Part shown: piece after piece, positions 5,346-7,072 of the stretch
Layout of the letters: each line of letters starts with the position of its first letter
Position numbering within the stretch: the first letter of the stretch is position 1
Source of the DNA: Sphingomonadaceae bacterium
GTDB taxonomy: Bacteria > Pseudomonadota > Alphaproteobacteria > Sphingomonadales > Sphingomonadaceae
Direction of reading: 5' to 3'
Assembly (NCBI GenBank): GCA_004282995.1
Contig: SHLU01000126.1
Location: 1 to 7,072 of the forward strand
Length of the DNA stretch: 7,072 nt
The notes under the pieces: generated by a model
Told to the model about the DNA's origin: nothing
The model's input: only the letters and a program-made list of their open reading frames with translations
Database searches by the model: none
Program-made: the position numbers and the translations under genes

Positions 5346-6628
5346 TCGACCACCCGGCCGCGCACCATCACCCAATCGACGTTTTCGAGCACGGTCACAT
5401 CGGTCAGGGGATTGCCTTTTACCGCTATGATATCCGCAGAATACCCGGGCGCGATGCGGCCGATCTCGTTTTCCAGCCCGAGAACCTGCGCCGCGACCGT
5501 CGTCGCACTGGCGAGCACCTGGCGATCACTCATCCCGCCCTTCTTCATCAGCGCCAGTTCGCCGGCATTCTGTCCGTGCGGGAAGACCCCGGCATCGGTT
5601 CCGAAGGCGAGCTTGACGCCCCATTTCCGCGCCCGCTCGACAATGCTTTCGGCAAAGGGTCCAACTGCGCGCACCTTTTCCTCCACCACGGGGGTGTAAA
5701 AGCCGGTGCCAATATTCTCCTTGATGCCCTGGAACGCCATCAGTGTGGGCACCAGGATGGTGCCCTTCTCGCGCATCACGCGGGCCGCCTGTTCATCGAT
5801 ATAGGTGCCATGCTCAATCGTCTGTACGCCGGCCCGTGCCGCCGCCTCGATCCCGCGCGCACCATGGGCATGCGCGGCAACTTTAAGGCCGAGCGATGTC
5901 GCGGTGTCGACGATTGCCTTCATCTCGGGGTCGCTGAAATGCGCCTCGAGCCCGCGGCCCTGCTGGCTCAGCACCCCGCCAGTGGCGGTGATCTTGATGA
6001 GGTCGGCGCCGTATTTGGACGCAGTGCGGACCATTTCCGCACAAGCGACCGGGCCGGTGCAGGTAAAGTCGCTGGACAGGATTTCGCCCACGCCGCGCCG
6101 GAAACCATTGGTGTCGCCGTGGCCGCCGACGATGGCGATGGTGCGTGCCGAAGTGACCACACGCGGTCCGGGGACCACCCCTTCCTCCGTCGCACGGCGC
6201 AGCATCTGCATGACCTGATCGGTCCGCGAGCCGAGGTCGCGCACGGTGGTGAAGCCGGCCTTTGCCGTCGCCCGCGCATTTTTGGCCGCAAGCAGCACAT
6301 ACCATTCGGGCGGGGTTGTGGCGGCACGCCAGAACTCACCGCTCGGATCGCCCGACAGATGCGTATGCAGATCAACCAGCCCCGGCAGCACGGTGTGGTC
6401 GGGCAAGTGGATCATGGTCGCGCCCTCGGGCGTTGGCGTGAACCCCTCCGCGATGCTGACGATCTTGCCATTGGTGACCGTAATGGTGGCGGGTCCGCTG
6501 GCAGCGCCATCGGCATCGGCAACGACCGAACCCGCATGGATGATAACGGTCTCCGCCATGGAAGGGGTGGTTAGCATGGCGGCAGCGGCAGCTGCGGCAA
6601 TACGGAAGCCAAGCAAAGTGCGTTTCAT
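5342..6628 (-). CDS. Secreted amidohydrolase-superfamily enzyme (COG1228-type, probable Xaa-Pro/other dipeptidase)
   Basis: This is a 428-residue metal-dependent amidohydrolase. A Sec signal peptide is plain: MKRTLLGFRI, a run of seven Ala, then MLTTPSMA with probable cleavage after Ala25. The mature part has an N-terminal beta-sandwich (VVADADGAASGPATITVTNGKIVSI), PGLVDLHTHLSG with His88 and His90, DLIKITATGG with Lys212 as the likely carboxylated bridging lysine, AAHAHG with His253/His255, TIEHG with His273, AFGTDAGVFPHG with catalytic Asp345, and a closing YSADIIAVKGNPL segment. This full ligand set marks a binuclear enzyme like the imidazolonepropionase-related COG1228 prolidases/dipeptidases; the precise substrate is inferred. 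ATG 6628 is supported by GGGAGA at 6633-6638. An in-frame ATG at 6640 would add MGEH, and longer starts would spoil the signal peptide. It overlaps the downstream MBL gene by 4 bp (GTGA) and is divergent from an S9 peptidase, with which it shares a 96-bp promoter region. Confidence 0.9.
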   Translation of the reverse strand: MKRTLLGFRIAAAAAAAMLTTPSMAETVIIHAGSVVADADGAASGPATITVTNGKIVSIAEGFTPTPEGATMIHLPDHTVLPGLVDLHTHLSGDPSGEFWRAATTPPEWYVLLAAKNARATAKAGFTTVRDLGSRTDQVMQMLRRATEEGVVPGPRVVTSARTIAIVGGHGDTNGFRRGVGEILSSDFTCTGPVACAEMVRTASKYGADLIKITATGGVLSQQGRGLEAHFSDPEMKAIVDTATSLGLKVAAHAHGARGIEAAARAGVQTIEHGTYIDEQAARVMREKGTILVPTLMAFQGIKENIGTGFYTPVVEEKVRAVGPFAESIVERARKWGVKLAFGTDAGVFPHGQNAGELALMKKGGMSDRQVLASATTVAAQVLGLENEIGRIAPGYSADIIAVKGNPLTDVTVLENVDWVMVRGRVVE

Positions 6629-6644
6629 GTGTTCTCCCATCGAT

Positions 6645-6674
6645 CTGGCGCATGATTTGCGCTTCATGTGCCAG
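6645..6674. repeat. 11-bp imperfect inverted repeat in the divergent promoter region (candidate operator)
   Basis: CTGGCGCATGA (6645-6655) and TCATGTGCCAG (6664-6674) are inverted copies with one mismatch, separated by 8 bases. The half-site centres are 19 bp apart, close to two helical turns, and the centre falls on the putative plus-strand -35. The predicted plus-strand transcript starts downstream of the repeat. The minus-strand transcript would contain it incompletely and with an A.C mismatch. A DNA operator is therefore more likely than an RNA hairpin. Confidence 0.5.
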
Positions 6675-6704
6675 CCGCTATAGCCCGCCGCAACCAAACA
6701 ACAA
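6657..6704. promoter_or_regulatory. Candidate bidirectional promoter with a shared self-complementary -10
   Basis: GCTATAGC at 6677-6684 is a perfect palindrome and offers TATAGC as -10 on both strands. On the plus strand TTGCGC (6657-6662) lies 16 bp upstream of TATAGC (6679-6684), driving the S9 peptidase. On the minus strand TTGTTG (6704-6699) lies 16 bp upstream of TATAGC (6682-6677), driving the amidohydrolase-MBL unit. Predicted starts near 6691 (+) and 6670 (-) leave short leaders of about 34 and 42 bases with good ribosome binding sites. The hexamers match consensus only partly, so this is a prediction. Confidence 0.45.
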
Positions 6705-6724
6705 ACGAGAGGAAAGCCTGACCG

Positions 6725-7072
6725 ATGAAGAGCTTTAAAACCGCCTTGCTAGCCACTGCCCTGCTCGCCCCAGCCGCTGCGATGGCGCGTCCGATGACGG
6801 CCGAAGATGTGGCCCGGCTGGAAACTGTAGGTACCCTCGCCGTCTCCCCCGACGGCAGCCGCGTGGCCTACACCACTGCCAGCCTGCCTGACGTGACTGC
6901 GGGCGAGGACGACGGCAGCACGACGCAGGAACTCAAGGTTGCCTGGGGCCCCGACAGCTGGCGGGCCTACCTCCCTGCCGATGTCCGCCCGGGCGGCGTA
7001 GGTTTCTCTCGCGATGGCAGCATGGTCACCTATTTGTGGGCCGACGATGACGAAAAGCGCGCCGTGTGGGGC
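6725..7072 (+). CDS. Secreted S9-family serine peptidase (prolyl oligopeptidase/DPP-like), N-terminal part, 3' end outside window
   Basis: The frame is open from ATG 6725 to the last base, giving 116 codons. AGAGGAAA (6708-6715) lies 9 bases upstream and fixes the start. The product begins with a Sec signal peptide (MKSFK, then ALLATALLAPAAAMA with probable cleavage after Ala21). RPMTAEDVARLETVGTLAVSPDGSRVAYTTA follows, the typical entry into the beta-propeller of bacterial S9 peptidases, and a second propeller blade is visible at about 90-110 (GFSRDGSMVTYLW). Family members usually run to 650-700 residues with a C-terminal alpha/beta-hydrolase domain carrying Ser-Asp-His. That domain is outside the window, so activity and subtype (dipeptidyl peptidase, oligopeptidase, acylaminoacyl peptidase, isopeptidase) cannot be judged. 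By position it probably works in the periplasm beside the divergently encoded amidohydrolase, with which it appears to share a promoter. Confidence 0.85.
   Translation, partial: MKSFKTALLATALLAPAAAMARPMTAEDVARLETVGTLAVSPDGSRVAYTTASLPDVTAGEDDGSTTQELKVAWGPDSWRAYLPADVRPGGVGFSRDGSMVTYLWADDDEKRAVWG

Noticed and set aside
4353..5699. A 448-codon plus-strand frame starting in the 151-bp gap
   Set aside because: It lies antisense to the MBL and amidohydrolase genes, runs across their overlap, and has no recognisable motif or good ribosome binding site.
5576..6574. A 332-codon plus-strand frame antisense to the amidohydrolase
   Set aside because: It is a shadow of a gene with a complete metal-ligand set on the other strand and has no domain of its own.
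6725..7072. S9 peptidase as a lasso-peptide isopeptidase, as known in sphingomonads
   Set aside because: Such enzymes are S9-like, but no lasso precursor, cyclase, TonB receptor or FecI/FecR gene is visible, and the neighbouring genes point to general peptide degradation. It can only be revisited with sequence beyond the window.

Overview
The window is GC-rich, densely coded chromosomal DNA. Its gene content, its alanine-rich Sec signal peptides and its long antisense open frames suggest an alphaproteobacterium, most likely a sphingomonad or Erythrobacter-like member of Sphingomonadales. That placement is an inference from protein style; there is no rRNA or other taxonomic marker. I see no tRNA, CRISPR, transposase, integrase or attachment site. 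No gap between genes exceeds 151 bp.

Left part (1-1929, plus strand): the 3' portion of a glutathione S-transferase-family gene, followed 15 bp later by a complete nitronate monooxygenase-family flavoprotein gene, apparently one operon. It meets a minus-strand set tail to tail with an 11-bp gap.

Middle and right part (1941-6628, minus strand, transcribed right to left): a secreted COG1228-type amidohydrolase (probable dipeptidase/prolidase); a PqqB-like metallo-beta-lactamase-fold hydrolase whose preferred GTG start overlaps the amidohydrolase stop codon by 4 bp; then, after 151 bp with its own promoter-like sequence, a secreted DUF885 putative metallopeptidase; then an EntH/MenI-like hotdog thioesterase, separated from DUF885 by a strong intercistronic hairpin.

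Right edge (6725-7072, plus strand): the first 116 codons of a secreted S9-family (prolyl oligopeptidase/DPP-like) serine peptidase, divergent from the amidohydrolase. The 96-bp divergent region is the most unusual DNA here. A self-complementary GCTATAGC can serve as the -10 element on both strands, with a TTG-type -35 at the same 16-bp spacing on each side. A nearly perfect 11-bp inverted repeat is centred on the plus-strand -35.

Taken together, three predicted exported peptide-degrading enzymes (S9, COG1228 amidohydrolase, DUF885) sit side by side, two of them probably sharing one promoter. This suggests periplasmic peptide scavenging, possibly of proline-containing peptides. It is an inference from families and layout, and I do not see proof of a novel named system. 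The points most worth checking are the symmetric promoter/operator, the HxHxGH (Asp to Gly) site of the MBL protein, and the intercistronic hairpin.
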